A stretch of 32,500 nucleotides of DNA from Prorocentrum cordatum. Its lineage: Eukaryota; Sar; Dinophyceae; Prorocentrales; Prorocentraceae. The translations under genes and the position numbers were made by a program. The stretch is from assembly GCA_963575745.1 (NCBI GenBank), contig CAUYUJ010003050.1, forward strand, positions 1-32,500, given 5' to 3'. This document shows positions 1 through 9,847 of this stretch, piece after piece (position 1 is the first letter of the stretch; every line of letters begins with the position of its first letter). A model generated the notes under the pieces. It was given only the letters and a program-made list of their open reading frames with translations. It was not told the DNA's origin and made no database searches.

Positions 1-1134
1 CCTCCCACCTCCGGCCCACCGTGCCCCCAGCTTTTCGGCAACACCCAGGGGCCGCCTCTGGCCGCTCCACGGCGACGCCACCTCGCCATGGTGGTCCTCC
101 CCTCCCCCCTCCTCCCTCGCGGCGGCTGTTCGCGTGTTCCCCTCCTCCTGCGCCGGTTTACTTTGGCTTTCCGCCTCCAGACCGCCTTGAGCGCTGCATG
201 TGCCGTGCGCAATGCGCTCAGCAAACGCTGCGACGTAAAAAGATCCCTAGCTTTCCGCTTGATTTTATGCCTCGGGGCCCTCTGAGGCCTTATGGGAGGA
301 GTTGCTCTGGAGGGCCGTTGGGGCCTCCTTGGGGATCCTGGGAGCGCCTGGGCCAGGGTACCTCTGGCAACACCCGAAGCATGCTCTCCTTATGCTCCCC
401 ATCCATCGGCGGCAGGTGGGCAAGAACGAGGGATGGAGTGCGGGGGTGATCCAAGACCGCCGCGGACTGAGGGAAGCACGAACCAATCTTTCTCCAGTCG
501 AAATGATGGCGCGCTTCTGACTCACATGGCATGGCCCGTGTCTGCCACACAAGTCCCTACCACCTGGCGGCCATTAACCTCGACCTAGAGAAAACGATCG
601 TGCCATACTCGAGCAGCGCTGGGTCGGGCGCACCTGGAGCCGTGCTCACAGAATACTGTACAAATGCTGTGGACGGCGCAGGGGGCCAACCATTCCGTAG
701 CTGCCGCTAGCTGGCATATCAAAGCAACAAGGGCCGTCGGCAACGCTGCCAAGCGAGACAAGCTGCTTGACATGCGCTGGCACGGCGGCACCTAGAGAAC
801 AAGCTCATCACCCGCTGCCTGACTCCACGTGCTGCTCGTCCTTGGGCCGATGCTGCCAGTGTGCTGCCGGGTGCCAACAGAAACTGCTAATTACTTGCCT
901 GCCCGCGCAGCAGGCTTCGGGGTCCCCACCACGCGCTGCGGCGTGTGGAGAGGGGACGATTCTTCCGATCGCCGAGCAGCCGAGGCAGAGAGACTGGGTG
1001 TTGTCTGACCTGCCCTCGCCCCCCGCTTCCCGCTTCGCCTCCTCCCTCCCCCTCCAGAGCCTGCTCCTCCCCCTCTGACGGGCGTGGGAGGTAGAAGGGC
1101 AACAAGCGGCATAAACACAACCTGCTGCCGGGCC
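1..1134. other. No recognised gene; GC-rich unique sequence
   Basis: No frame gives a recognisable protein. A short piece at about 305-360 has the CTTGGGG-type core found in the arrays further along. Around 500-900 short stretches look protein-like when translated, but stops break every frame, so at most this is decayed coding or transposon sequence that I cannot assign. Confidence 0.4.
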
Positions 1135-1247
1135 GCGCGGATTTCCTGGATCTGCGCTGGACCACCCTCCCTGGCGCGCGGAGCGCGCACGGGGCGGCGC
1201 CGGAGGCGCCGCCAGGGGGGCCCAGCGCAGATCCAAGAAATCCGCGC
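1135..1247. repeat. Foldback (inverted repeat) of about 113 bp
   Basis: Two 26-nt arms, 1135-1160 and 1222-1247, are reverse complements except for one base. The left arm begins GCGCGGATTT. The interior is itself nested: CTGGCG near 1171 pairs with CGCCAG near 1210, and GGCGCC-type sequence lies at the centre. On one strand it would fold into a long GC-rich hairpin. It could be a MITE-like foldback element or a structured noncoding sequence; no transposase is nearby. Confidence 0.7.
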
Positions 1248-1790
1248 GGAGCGCCACAAGTTTGTGGCGTTTTGTCTCATTTAGAAAGAGGACGAGGGGC
1301 GAGAGAGGAAGGGGAGGGATGGAGGGAAGAGGATGGACAGGCGAAGGAGACTGGGCCGAGGAAACCTAACTCGCATCCATGACGTGGGCGACGCAATGCA
1401 ACCAGCCCTCCTGCCCTACCCCCACTCAAGTAAAGGTTTGTCGGACGAAGCTAGTATATCAGGAAGCAAGGAGGCGCTCAAAATAATCAGATTGGGCATC
1501 GGCCCACCCTAATAATTTACGATTCCGATGGGCAACATTGTGGACACGAGCTCTATACGCCGACGCTTTTTCCGGCCCTGCTCTAAAACTCGCACAAGAA
1601 AGCGGATCCTGGTGTATAGGGGATCCAGGAAAATACATGCTCCGCTGTTCCCCCGGGAAGTGGAACAAACATATTCACCACGCCACCCCGACGTCGACCC
1701 AGACACTCGAACAATCCTGGGATTGAAGAACAGCTCGCCACCTGTAATGTATATGTTCCAGTTTCGGTAAACATCAATTCTTAAGATCTA
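1248..1790. other. No recognised gene
   Basis: Mixed-composition sequence with only short open frames (under about 80 codons) and no recognisable domain. Purine-rich GGGA/GGAA sequence lies at about 1285-1340. Confidence 0.4.
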
Positions 1791-1832
1791 GATATATGTA
1801 TGTATGTGTGTATGTATGTATATATATATGTA
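1790..1832. repeat. (TATG)n/(TA)n microsatellite
   Basis: An AT-rich stretch made of TATG and TA steps interrupts GC-rich surroundings. It has no coding character. Confidence 0.85.
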
Positions 1833-2179
1833 TCCCCACCACTGCTAACATCGATTTGCTGTTCTAGAGCATCGACGCTATTCGCGGCGTTTCCTCTTTC
1901 CACCCCTCATCTGTTCCACAAATATCCCACTCCATTTCTCTATTCCACTCTTTCCCCCCCGTCCTTCTCCTCCTCCTGCTCCACGCCCCTGGAGCAGGGC
2001 AAGGAGGGAGGAGGAAGAAGGAGGAGGAAGAGGAGAAGGATGAGTGAACGCTGAGGGGTGAGGGGCGAGGAGCCCCAGACTGGATGAGCCTGGAGACCAT
2101 TCTTCCCACTCCTCTTCCTCACTCCTTTCCTCCTCTTCCTCCTCCTCCTCGGGAGAAACAGAACTCCTCCTGTTCCACC

Positions 2180-3010
2180 TCGGAGGACGAGATCGACGGG
2201 GCGGAGGAAGGAGCGGAATGGAGGAGGAGTGAGTGAATGGAGGCGTTGAAAACAAAAAATTAAGAAAACCAAACAAAACCGAACCAAACAAAGACCGACG
2301 GCCGAACAACACAAACAAACAAACGGAACATCCAAACAAAACAAACAAGCAAATATTTCAATACTTACTCCACCGTTCCTCTGCTCCACCGCCCCCTTTC
2401 TCATCGTTCCACCCATCCTTTCCTCCGGTCCCCCCCACCTTTCACTCCTCCTCCTCCTCCTCCTTCTTCCCCTCCCTCCGCCTCCTCCTCCTTCTGGCGC
2501 CGCACGCCTCTCTCCTCCTCCTCCTCCTCCGCCCTCTCCTCCACGTCCTCCCCCCTCCTCGCCTGCCCCCTACTCCTCCTCGCCTTTCCTCCTCCCTCCT
2601 GCGCCCAACTCCCTCCTCCATCCTGCCTCCTCCCCCCCCTCCCCCTCTGAGGGGGAGAAGCGAGACGTGCGGCGCGAGGAGGAGGAGGAGGAGGCGGAGG
2701 GACGGGGAGAACGAGGAGGAAGAGAGAAAGGTGGGGGGACGGGAGGAGAGGGTGGGTGGAACGAGGAGAGAGGGGGCGGCGGAGCAGGGGAACGGTGGAG
2801 TAAGTATTGATCTCGGTTTGTTTTGTTTGTTTGTCTGTTTTTTTTTGTTTTTCAGCCGTCGGTATTTGGCTTCTTCGTGTGTTGGGTTTGTTACCTGTGT
2901 TTTTGTTTCTCGGTTGCTCAATGCCTCCATCCACTCCTCCTCCATTCCACTCCTCCTCCATTCCACTGCTCCTCCATTCCCCTCCCTCCTCCGCCCCGTC
3001 CTTCTCCTCC
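2180..3010. repeat. Long imperfect inverted repeat (foldback element) in TCC/GGA-rich DNA
   Basis: The left arm (about 2180-2515) and right arm (about 2660-3010) are imperfect reverse complements. Matching pairs include GGGGCGGAGG near 2198 with CCTCCGCCCCGTC near 2990, and ATACTTACTCCACCGTTCC near 2361 with GGAACGGTGGAGTAAGTAT near 2789. The T-rich/A-rich segments at 2250-2350 and 2815-2930 also correspond. The arms sit among (TCC)n and (GGA)n tracts. Open frames of 150-270 codons on both strands here are low-complexity Pro/Ser/Arg/Glu translations and are not taken as genes. Confidence 0.7.
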
Positions 3011-3160
3011 TCCTCCTCCTCCTCCTCCTCCTCTGAGGAGGAGGAGGAGGAGAAGGAGGAGGATGGAGGGAGGAGGAGGGAGGGAGGGTGGAGGAGGAGA
3101 AGGGAAGGCGGAATAAGAGAGGCAACGGAGGAGGAGGAGGATGAGGAGCTACCCCCCAAA
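3001..3160. repeat. (TCC)n to (GGA)n strand-switch tract
   Basis: A run of TCC units ends at TCTGAGGA and turns into GGA units, making a perfect short-loop hairpin around 3034. A GGA-rich tract follows to about 3150. Similar purine/pyrimidine sequence fills 1930-2160 and 2440-2700. Confidence 0.8.
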
Positions 3161-3169
3161 ACAACTCTA

Positions 3170-3840
3170 TGCGTTTTTGCAGGAGTGCGTTTTTGCTATA
3201 TATATAAGACTGCATTGGCGCTTGGCGCCATGCACCCTGGTCCTTGAGGCCTTGCATATGTTGGTCGTTCGCGCCATCCCTAATGGCCTTGGAAATTTGG
3301 CCCCTTCCCTGCGGTGGTTCTCAGAAAGCTTCGAAAGTTCGGGCGGTCACTGACCCTTCCCAAGCCTCTGGGGGCTCCCGAAAGGCGCCGGGTGGAGGGC
3401 GAAGGATAGGAGGGAGGGAATCTCGGAGAGCGAGGAAAGGAAGCGGATGTGGGGGAGAACGAGTGGTGGAGCGGCAGAATGAGGAGGAGGATGAGGAGGA
3501 GGGCGCCGTCGGGGGACGGCGAAGAATGTTACAGCGGGTTGCAACGGGTCGCAACGGGGCACGCGAACGCAAGTAATTCTTAGGGAATGCACCCAATCCC
3601 GGGTTCGCAACAGATCCGCCGGCCCCCTTGCGGGGCCATCAAGCTGCGAAGATTAGGCTTGCAGCTCCCGTGCCAGTTGCAGTTTCCAGTTTCCACTGTT
3701 ACTTACAGTCCTGCTTTCTGCTTCCTTACTGTTAATTGTTGCTGAGCGCGCGTAGGGGGGGGAACCGAAAAGCATCCTGGTTAGCACCCCCGAACCGCGT
3801 TGCCCGAATTCCCGGGGGGTCGTGGGACACGGCGCATTAC
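3170..3840. other. No recognised gene
   Basis: GC-rich sequence holding a purine-rich tract (about 3400-3520) and a short tandem of GGGTTGCAACGGGTCGCAAC type at 3533-3560. Open frames on both strands are low-complexity and no domain is recognised. Confidence 0.4.
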
Positions 3841-3849
3841 ATGATACCA

Positions 3850-4375
3850 GCGTCCCCGAGGCCATAATCCCTCGCAAATTACACCATATTCGCGACACCG
3901 AGGCAATACCCCGTCGTACATCACACAATGTTCGCGTCCCCGAAACCATAATCCATTGTAAATTACCATGTATTCGCGTCCCCGAAGTCACAAGCCGTAT
4001 CAGACTATACAATATTCGCGCCCCCGGAGCCGTGGACCCTCGTAAATTACGGAATATTCGCGCCCCCGAAACCATAAACCTTCAACTATTATGCAATATT
4101 CGCGTCCCCAGGGCCATAAAACATCGTAAGTTACACTGTGCTTGCGTCCCCAAGGCCACAAACCTGTACAATATTCGCGTCCCCGAGGCCATAATAAATT
4201 ACACAAGATGTGCGCCCCACAAGCCATACAGCATTGTCGATTACACAATATTTGCGCCCCCGAGGCCACAAACCCTCGTACATGATGCGATTTTCGCGTC
4301 CCCGAAGCCATAATAAATTATGAATCGCTTAGTATCCGCGCCACCGAAGCCATAAACCCTCGTACTATAAGATTG
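3850..4375. repeat. 42-bp minisatellite, about 12 degenerate copies
   Basis: The core TTCGCGTCCCCGAGGCCATAA recurs, in variants, every 42 bp: TTCGCG begins at 3931, 3973, 4015, 4057 and 4099. More degenerate copies continue to about 4370 with some irregular spacing. Because 42 is a multiple of three, the forward frame 3822-4313 stays open and gives a 14-residue repeat with Ile-Arg-Val-Pro-Glu type cores. I see no start context, domain or signal that would make it a gene; a minisatellite is the simpler reading. Confidence 0.8.
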
Positions 4376-4412
4376 GCCCTCGCGTCAAGTCTCGACATTG
4401 CTTCACGTCAGC

Positions 4413-4494
4413 GTCCAGACATCCCAACACAGCTCTGGCAAGTCCCATTCTAAGAGAGGGGTGCCGGCGGCATGGGGGCGAAGCCCTTACGGAT
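4413..4494 (+). repeat. Dispersed 82-bp module, copy 1 (next to CTTGGGG array)
   Basis: This segment aligns with 20778-20859, an equal length, at roughly three quarters identity with small compensating gaps. Both begin with a CCAGACA-type sequence, continue through GGCTCTG/AGCTCTG, and end CGCCCTTACGGAT or AAGCCCTTACGGAT. Homology appears to extend slightly upstream. Both copies lie just before an array of the CTTGGGGCC family. Confidence 0.6.
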
Positions 4495-4529
4495 TTCCGA
4501 GATTTGTGGTTGCGAGCCCAGGATTCGGG

Positions 4530-5220
4530 TCAGTTTGGTGGAAAACGCCGTGTGGCCTTGGAGCCCTGGTGGGCCGGCCGGCATGGGGCCGTCTCGAGCC
4601 GTCTTGGAGCCATCCTGGGCCGTGTTGGGGAGCTTGGGCCCTCTAGGGACCTTACGGGGGCTCCTTCTGTTGGCCTCCCATGGCCTTTTGGGGGGCCTCA
4701 CATAGCCTTCTTGGGCTTCTCTTGGAGGCCTTGTGAAGGCCTGTTGGGCCTTTTTTTGGTTAATTTGGGGTTTCCTTGGGCAGTCTTGGGGACGTCCAGG
4801 CCGTCTAGAGGCTCTCTTGGAGGTCTCTTGGGCCGTCTTGGTGCGATACTGGAGGCCTTCTTGGCTGTTTTGGACGCTGCTAAGACCCGAACAGCGAATG
4901 TGTTGAAAAGGCACGTTGCCCGAAAGGAATGAAGCGATGTTTGCGTTCTGGGAGTCGTGTTGAGGGACTCCTGGGCCATCTTGGGAGCTCTAGAGTCCAT
5001 CTGGGTCCTGCTTGGAGCGCTCTTGTGCTGTCTTGTGTCTTTCTTTGGCCTCTCTGGTCACCGCTCTGATCGCTTCGGGGCCTTGTGAGGGCCTGTTGGG
5101 CCTCTTTCTGGCTCATTTGGGGTTTCCTTGGGTAATCTTGGGGCCGTCCAGGCCGTCTGGAGGCTCTTTGTGGGTCTCTAGGATCGACTTGGGGCGATAC
5201 CGGAGCACCCCTGGGCTGTA
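4530..5220 (+). repeat. CTTGGGGCC-type degenerate array, block 1
   Basis: The sequence is a chain of 10-12 bp units such as GGCCTCTTGG and GCCGTCTTGGGCC. A near duplicate of one stretch occurs: GTGAAGGCCTGTTGGGCC at 4731 and GTGAGGGCCTGTTGGGCC near 5086, each followed by a similar 90-bp stretch. Translations (Gly/Leu/Trp/Ser/Pro repeats forward, Pro/Arg/Lys/Gln repeats reverse) reflect the repeat and are not proteins I recognise. Confidence 0.8.
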
Positions 5221-5235
5221 AAAATATAAGGGGAT

Positions 5236-5298
5236 ATGTATATATATATATATACATATATATATAATATTATATATATATATATATATGTATATACG

Positions 5299-5332
<34 letters not shown>
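5236..5332. repeat. (TA)n microsatellite
   Basis: Almost 100 bp of TA steps with occasional TATG and TACG. It is the most AT-rich segment of the first 10 kb and sits between two GC-rich arrays. Confidence 0.95.
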
Positions 5333-5334
5333 GA

Positions 5335-5376
5335 ACCATCGCGCGCTTCGCGCGCGCTCAGGTTCTACCCCAGGCA
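5335..5376. other. GC-rich hairpin motif
   Basis: GCGCGC, TTCG, GCGCGC folds into a stem with a TTCG loop, flanked by GAACC and GGTTC that extend the stem. A close relative (CATCGCGCGCGCTTCGCGA, then ATTCTAC) lies at 30964-31000. It could be a transposon end or a structured spacer; there is no direct evidence for either. Confidence 0.5.
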
Positions 5377-5459
5377 GGGGGGGCGCTCGACGATCTTGGA
5401 CAACGCTATCAAGCACAGGCGCGCGACGGCATCTGATGAGCTTCTGGGGTTTTCCGCAT

Positions 5460-6310
5460 GCTTCGTCAACTGGCTGTTGGAGGCACCTCTTGGGTGCCTC
5501 TTGGGGGGGCGTCTGAGGGTCCCTTGGGGGCATCGGTTCTGCAATCTGAAGCCGTCATTGGCCGTCTTGGCTGCGTGGAGGCCCGATTTGAAGCCACCTG
5601 CGGCCAGATTGAGGCAATCCGGAAGCCTCCCGGGGGCCTCCTGGAAGCAGTTTTGACGCATCGAGGGCACTCTTGGGCTATTTTAAAACCTCTTGGACGT
5701 CTCCTAGAGGCCTTTTGGGCCCTCGGGAAGCTTTTGGGGTCCTCTTGCGGCCTCCTGTGGGCCTTTTGGGGGGAACGCTCTGCTGTTGGGTCGCGTTCCC
5801 CTTCTTGGGCCTCTCTTGGGGCTCTTGGGGCCCTCTCGGGCCGTCTTGGGCGCCTCAAGCACCGTCTTGGGGCCCTCGCGGGCCGTCTTGGGGCCCTCTT
5901 GGAGGCCTCTTCCTCTATATTGGAGCGGTATTGGAAGCCTCTTGGGCCGTCTTGGAGCATCGGGATGCCAAAAGGCCGAAAAAATTAAAACCCGTCAAAG
6001 CCCAATCGTAAAACAATGAGTTGTGCCTCTTGGGGCCACCTTGGGAGATCTCTTGGAACCTCGTCGGCCCTCTTGGGAGCTTCTTGGGGGCCTCTTGGAT
6101 CCGATTGGGGGCCTCTTGGGACTTCCCGAGAACCTCTCGGGGTAGAAAGCTCGGATTCTCAGTTCGTGTTTCCCTTCTTGGGCCTCTCTTGGGGCCGTCT
6201 TGGGGCCCTCTCGGGCCGTCTTGGGCGCCTCAGGCACCGCCTTGGGGCCCTCGTGGGCCGCCCAGGGCCCTCTTGGAAGCCTCTTCGGCTATCTTGGAGC
6301 TGTCTGGGAG
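5460..6310 (+). repeat. CTTGGGGCC-type array, block 2, with spacer motifs A and B
   Basis: Degenerate 10-12 bp units enclose conserved spacers: B-type at about 5775-5812 (GGGTCGCGTTCCCCTTCTTGG) and about 6140-6182 (CTCGGATTCTCAGTTCGTG), and A-type at about 5953-6030 (CATCGGGATGCCAAAAGG, then an AAA-rich part ending CGTAAAACAATGAG). B precedes A by about 180 bp, as in the copies near 6.7 kb and 8.7 kb. Open frames across it are long on both strands but purely repetitive. Confidence 0.8.
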
Positions 6311-6314
6311 GCCT

Positions 6315-6395
6315 CTTCCTCCTCCTCGTCCCCCTCCTCCTCCTCCTCCCACTCCAGCTCTCTCTCCTCCTGATCTTCCTCCTCCTCCTGCAGCG
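6315..6395. repeat. (TCC)n microsatellite
   Basis: A short imperfect TCC run lies at the end of array block 2. It is followed at 6396-6565 by non-repetitive GC-rich sequence with no recognised gene. Confidence 0.8.
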
Positions 6396-6569
6396 TGTTC
6401 CGGAAGGCTCCCGCCGGAACATGCTGTGCACAAGTGCTGTCACTGCTCCCGCCACCGTGCCCTGGGTGGTGGGTCAGAGGCCTCATGGGTGTTGGTTTGG
6501 ATCTCGTGGTTGGCCTGTCGGGGACGTCGTGAAGGCAGTTTCGCAGCTTCTCGGTAGCCGTTTTGGGAC

Positions 6570-6935
6570 CGTTGTGGGGCCTCCTCGGGGCTGTTTTGTG
6601 GCCTCTTTAGGCCTCGTTTGGGCCTCCTGGGTGCCTCTTGGGGGCCTCCTGGGGCCTCTTGGGGGCTCCTTGGGGCCTCCTGGGGCACTCTTCAAGCGGG
6701 AGGGTCGAATTTTGGAGTCGTGGTCCCCCTCTTGGGCGCATCTTGGGGCTGTCTTGGAGCTCTGTTGGGCTGTCTTGGGCGACTCTGGGACCGTCTTGGG
6801 GCCTTCTTGGGCCGTCGTGGGGCGCTCTTGGGGGCCTATTGAGCCGTCTTGGAACGTCGGACAGCCGAAAAGGCTGGAAGGCCAAAGTCGTTTGAAAACC
6901 TTCGTAAAATTGACGATTTCGGCATCTTGAAGCGC
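6570..6935 (+). repeat. A/B array module, copy aligned with 8570-8955
   Basis: It begins GGGGCCTCCTCGGGGCTG. It contains spacer B (about 6695-6737, GGGTCGAATTTTGGAGTCG) and ends in spacer A (about 6848-6935, ACGTCGGACAGCCGAAAAGG, later AAAACCTTCGTAAAA). The whole module aligns end to end with 8570-8955, so it is a long direct repeat and not just similar simple sequence. Array units continue to about 7090. Confidence 0.8.
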
Positions 6936-7171
6936 TGTGGAGAGGCGTCTTGAAGCGTCGTGGAGTGCCTTGGGGGCCTCGCGGGCCCTCTTGGGCCTAC
7001 CTTGGGCGTCCTGGAGCGGTCTTTCGGCGACTCGGGGCCCGCTTGGGCCGTCTTAGGAGCCTCTGGAGGCCCTCCTGGACTATTTTGGACCTCCCCGGCC
7101 GCCCCGTCCTCCCACGGGGTGTCGGAGGCGGCGGCCTCCGAGGCCCAGGACGCGGAAACCCTGCAAAAATT

Positions 7172-8350
7172 GCCAAAGAGAGTTCGAAGAGGGCCCCAAG
7201 ACGGCTCAAGTGGGGTTCAGGAGTGACCTCGAGACCCCAAAGACAGCCAAGAAGGCTCCAGGACCGCTCCCAGACAGGGCTCACAGGGGCACCCGACCTG
7301 ACATTTCCAGCCTCCCTCCCCAAAGAGAGCCCTAGAAGGCCCCCCAAAGCATCCAGAATGCCCCAAGAGGCACCCCACAGGCCCCCAAGAGGCCTGCAAG
7401 AGGCCCCCAAACCGCCCAAGACGGCCCAAGAGGCATCCAAGAGGACTCCCAAGAGGGCCCGCAGAAGCAAAAATTGCCCCACTCCCTTCGGAAAACGTAC
7501 ATTTTTATAATATTCGCCCAGAGGCCTCCAAGCTCGCGCCAAGACGGCCAAAGAGGGTCCCAGAGGGCCCCAAGATCGCACCAGACGGCCAAAGAGAGTT
7601 CGAAGAGGGCCCCAAGACGGCTCAAGTGGGGTTGAGGAGTGACCTCGAGGCCCCAAAGACAGCCAAGAAGGCTCCAGGACCGCTCCCAGACAGGGCTCAC
7701 AGGGGCACCCGACCTGACATTTCCAGCCTCCCTCCCCACAGAGAGCCCTAGGAGACCCCAAGAAGGCCCCCCAAAGCATCCAGAATGCCCCAAGAGGCCC
7801 CCCACAGGCCCCCAAGAGGCCTGCAAGAGGCCCCCATGAAGCCGAAGATGGTCCGCAGACAGTCCCCCAAACCGCCCAAGACGGCCCAAGAGGCATGCGG
7901 CATCCAAGAGGACTCCCAAGAGGGCCCGCAGAAGCAAAAATGGCCCCACTCCCTTCGGAAAACGTACATTTTTTTAATATTCGCCCAGAGGCCTCCAAGC
8001 TCGCGCCAAGACGGCCAAAGAGGGTCCCAGAGGGCCCCAAGATCGCACCAGACGGCCAAAGAGAGTTCGAAGAGGGCCCCAAGACGGCTCAAGTGGGGTT
8101 CAGGAGTGACCTCGAGGCCCCAAAGACAGCCCAAGAAGGCTCCAGGACCGCTCCCAGACAGGGCTCACAGGGGCACCCGACCTGACATTTCCAGCCTTCC
8201 TCCCCAAAGAGAGCCCCAGGAGACCCCAAGAAGGCCCCCCAAAGCATACAGAATGCTCCAAGGGGCCCCCCACAGGCCCCCAAGAGACCTCCAAGAGGCC
8301 CCCAGGCAGCCGAAGATGGTCCGCAGACAGCCCCCCAAACCGCACAAGAC
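7172..8350 (-). repeat. Three tandem copies of a 0.4-0.47 kb unit (reverse-oriented array)
   Basis: The marker GCCAAAGAGAGTTCGAAG starts at 7172, 7588 and 8055, giving periods of 416 and 467 bp. The copies are nearly identical, including TTCGGAAAACGTACATTTTT and ATATTCGCCCAGAGG in copies 1 and 2. Copy 2 carries extra sequence near 7837-7862 that includes a CCGAAGATGGTCCGCAGACA stretch, also present in copy 3. The third copy is cut off near 8350. The core units are the reverse complement of those in 4.5-7.1 kb. Long minus-strand open frames (up to 361 codons) translate into Trp-Gly-Pro-Leu repeats and look fortuitous. Confidence 0.85.
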
Positions 8351-8569
8351 GGCCCAAAAAGACCCGAGGGGCGACCGGGGCGGGGACGGCGTCGACGCCG
8401 ACGACGCCGACGACGGAGGATTCTCTCTGGGATCCGAGGGCCTCTGCGCTGGCCCGGGGCGGGAGGTGCCACCGCAGGAGGGCCACGGCGCGCATGACGT
8501 CGAGGAGGCCGTTTTCTTGGACCAGCGGCGGCGGCGGTCAGAAGTGCGGCTCGTCCGCACTGTCCGTTG
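8351..8569. other. Unique GC-rich island between two opposed arrays
   Basis: This 220-bp segment lacks the CTTGGGG core and separates the reverse-oriented array on its left from the forward-oriented module on its right. It contains a GAC/GCC-rich stretch (8390-8415) and a GCGGCGGCGG run (8524-8538). Both strands are open. A minus-strand frame at about 8350-8495 is more varied in composition than the neighbouring repeats, but no domain or splice pattern lets me call an exon. Confidence 0.4.
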
Positions 8570-9135
8570 TGAGGTTCCTCGGGGCTGTTTGGGAGCCTCT
8601 TGAAGCCTCGTTCGGGCCTCATGGGTGCCTCTGGGGGGTCTCCTGGGGCCTCTTGGGGCCCCTTTTGGGCCTCCCGGGGCCCTGTGGAGGCGGGAGGCTC
8701 GAATTTCGGGTTCGCGGTTCCCCTCTTGGAGCCCTCTTGGGGCCGTCTTGGGCATCTCTTCGCCTGTCTTGGGCGCGTCTTGGGCCGTCTTGGGGCCCTC
8801 CAGAACCGTCTTGAGCCCCTCTTGGAGGCCTCTTGGGCTGTCTTGGGGCGTCCGCGGGGGGCCTGTGAGCCGTCGTGGAGCGTCGGAAAGCTGAAAAGGC
8901 GGCAAAGGCAAAATGTATCCAAAACCTTCGTAAAATGAACGAGTTTGGCCTCTTGGGGCCCTCTGGGGGGGCCTCGTGGAGGCCTCTTGGAGCGTCTTGG
9001 GGGCCTCTTTGGCCGTCTTGGGCTTATCTTGGGCATCTTGGGGCCCTCTTGGCGCCCTCTTGGGCCTCTTGGAGCCTGCTGGGCCTGTCGTGGAGCGCTC
9101 TTGGGGCACTCTTGGGCCGCCTGGGCTGCTCCAGG
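8570..9135 (+). repeat. A/B array module and following CTTGGGG array
   Basis: It aligns with 6570-6935. Spacer B is at about 8690-8730 (GGCTCGAATTTCGGGTTCG) and spacer A at about 8873-8955 (GCGTCGGAAAGCTGAAAAGG, later AAAACCTTCGTAAAATGAAC). Array units continue to about 9135. Confidence 0.8.
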
Positions 9136-9384
9136 GAGGCTCCAGGCGTAGATTTTTCATTGCGTAGATTTGAATTTGCCCAGTTTCAAAAATCCTGAAC
9201 CCACCAATCTTGTCATCTCTTGGGGCACAACTTCTTCGTCCACCGACTTCCGCCAGCTTTCCGCCCCATTCCACCGCTGGAGCCGCCCCCGTTTTACTTC
9301 CGACGCCTTGCGCCTTCACCCTGCCGGCTTCCGCCAAGGCAGCGACGTCAAACTCTCGACCTCTCCAAAGCGAGGCCAATTCTG

Positions 9385-9580
9385 GAGGGAATCGCTGGTT
9401 TCGCCGACGGCTGGTTTCGCCTGGCTAATTTCGCCGACGGCTGGTTTCGCCGACGCTGGTTTTGCCCGGCTTGTTTCGCCGACCCGCCCGCTGCTTTCGC
9501 ATTGCTGGCTTCGCCGACCGTTCGCGTGCTGGCAATCCCGCCCGCCCGCTTTAGTGTCCCGCCCGCCTGACCCGCCCGTC
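9385..9580 (+). repeat. GCTGGTTTCGCCGAC degenerate tandem repeat and CCCGCCCGC run
   Basis: Between 9395 and 9515 the motif GGCTGGTTTCGCCGACG recurs at least six times at irregular short spacing. It grades into CCCGCCCGCC repeats up to about 9610. No coding signal is seen. Confidence 0.7.
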
Positions 9581-9847
9581 AGAGACACGCCGTCAAGGTC
9601 CCGCCCGCCCAGCGAAACCTGTGAGGGTCCGGGGGCTCGAAACAGAGTGAAGGCGCGTGCTGTGAAACACTGGGAAGGCCAGGATCTGATGGGGTGCACT
9701 GCATGAGGGCCCACCCCGTCTGGACGACGAGCGCCCGCTGGAACGACGAGAGCCCAGTGGGTCTGCCACGCGTCCCGAGCAAGTAGGGCCTTGGCACGTG
9801 ATGCGCCCGCTGGACGGCCGAGGGTGTCAAGACCAGCAGGCCTCCTT

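Noticed and set aside
585-900. Degraded coding or transposon fragment
   Set aside because: Short protein-like stretches appear, but every frame has stops and no motif can be named.
5236-5332. TATA-rich segment as a promoter
   Set aside because: It is a plain (TA)n microsatellite with no gene on either side. Dinoflagellate promoters are not defined by a canonical TATA box.
6997-8082. Minus-strand 361-codon frame with Trp-Gly-Pro-Leu repeats as a repeat protein
   Set aside because: Open frames exist on both strands across all arrays of this family, unit lengths vary by single bases, and no start context or domain is visible.
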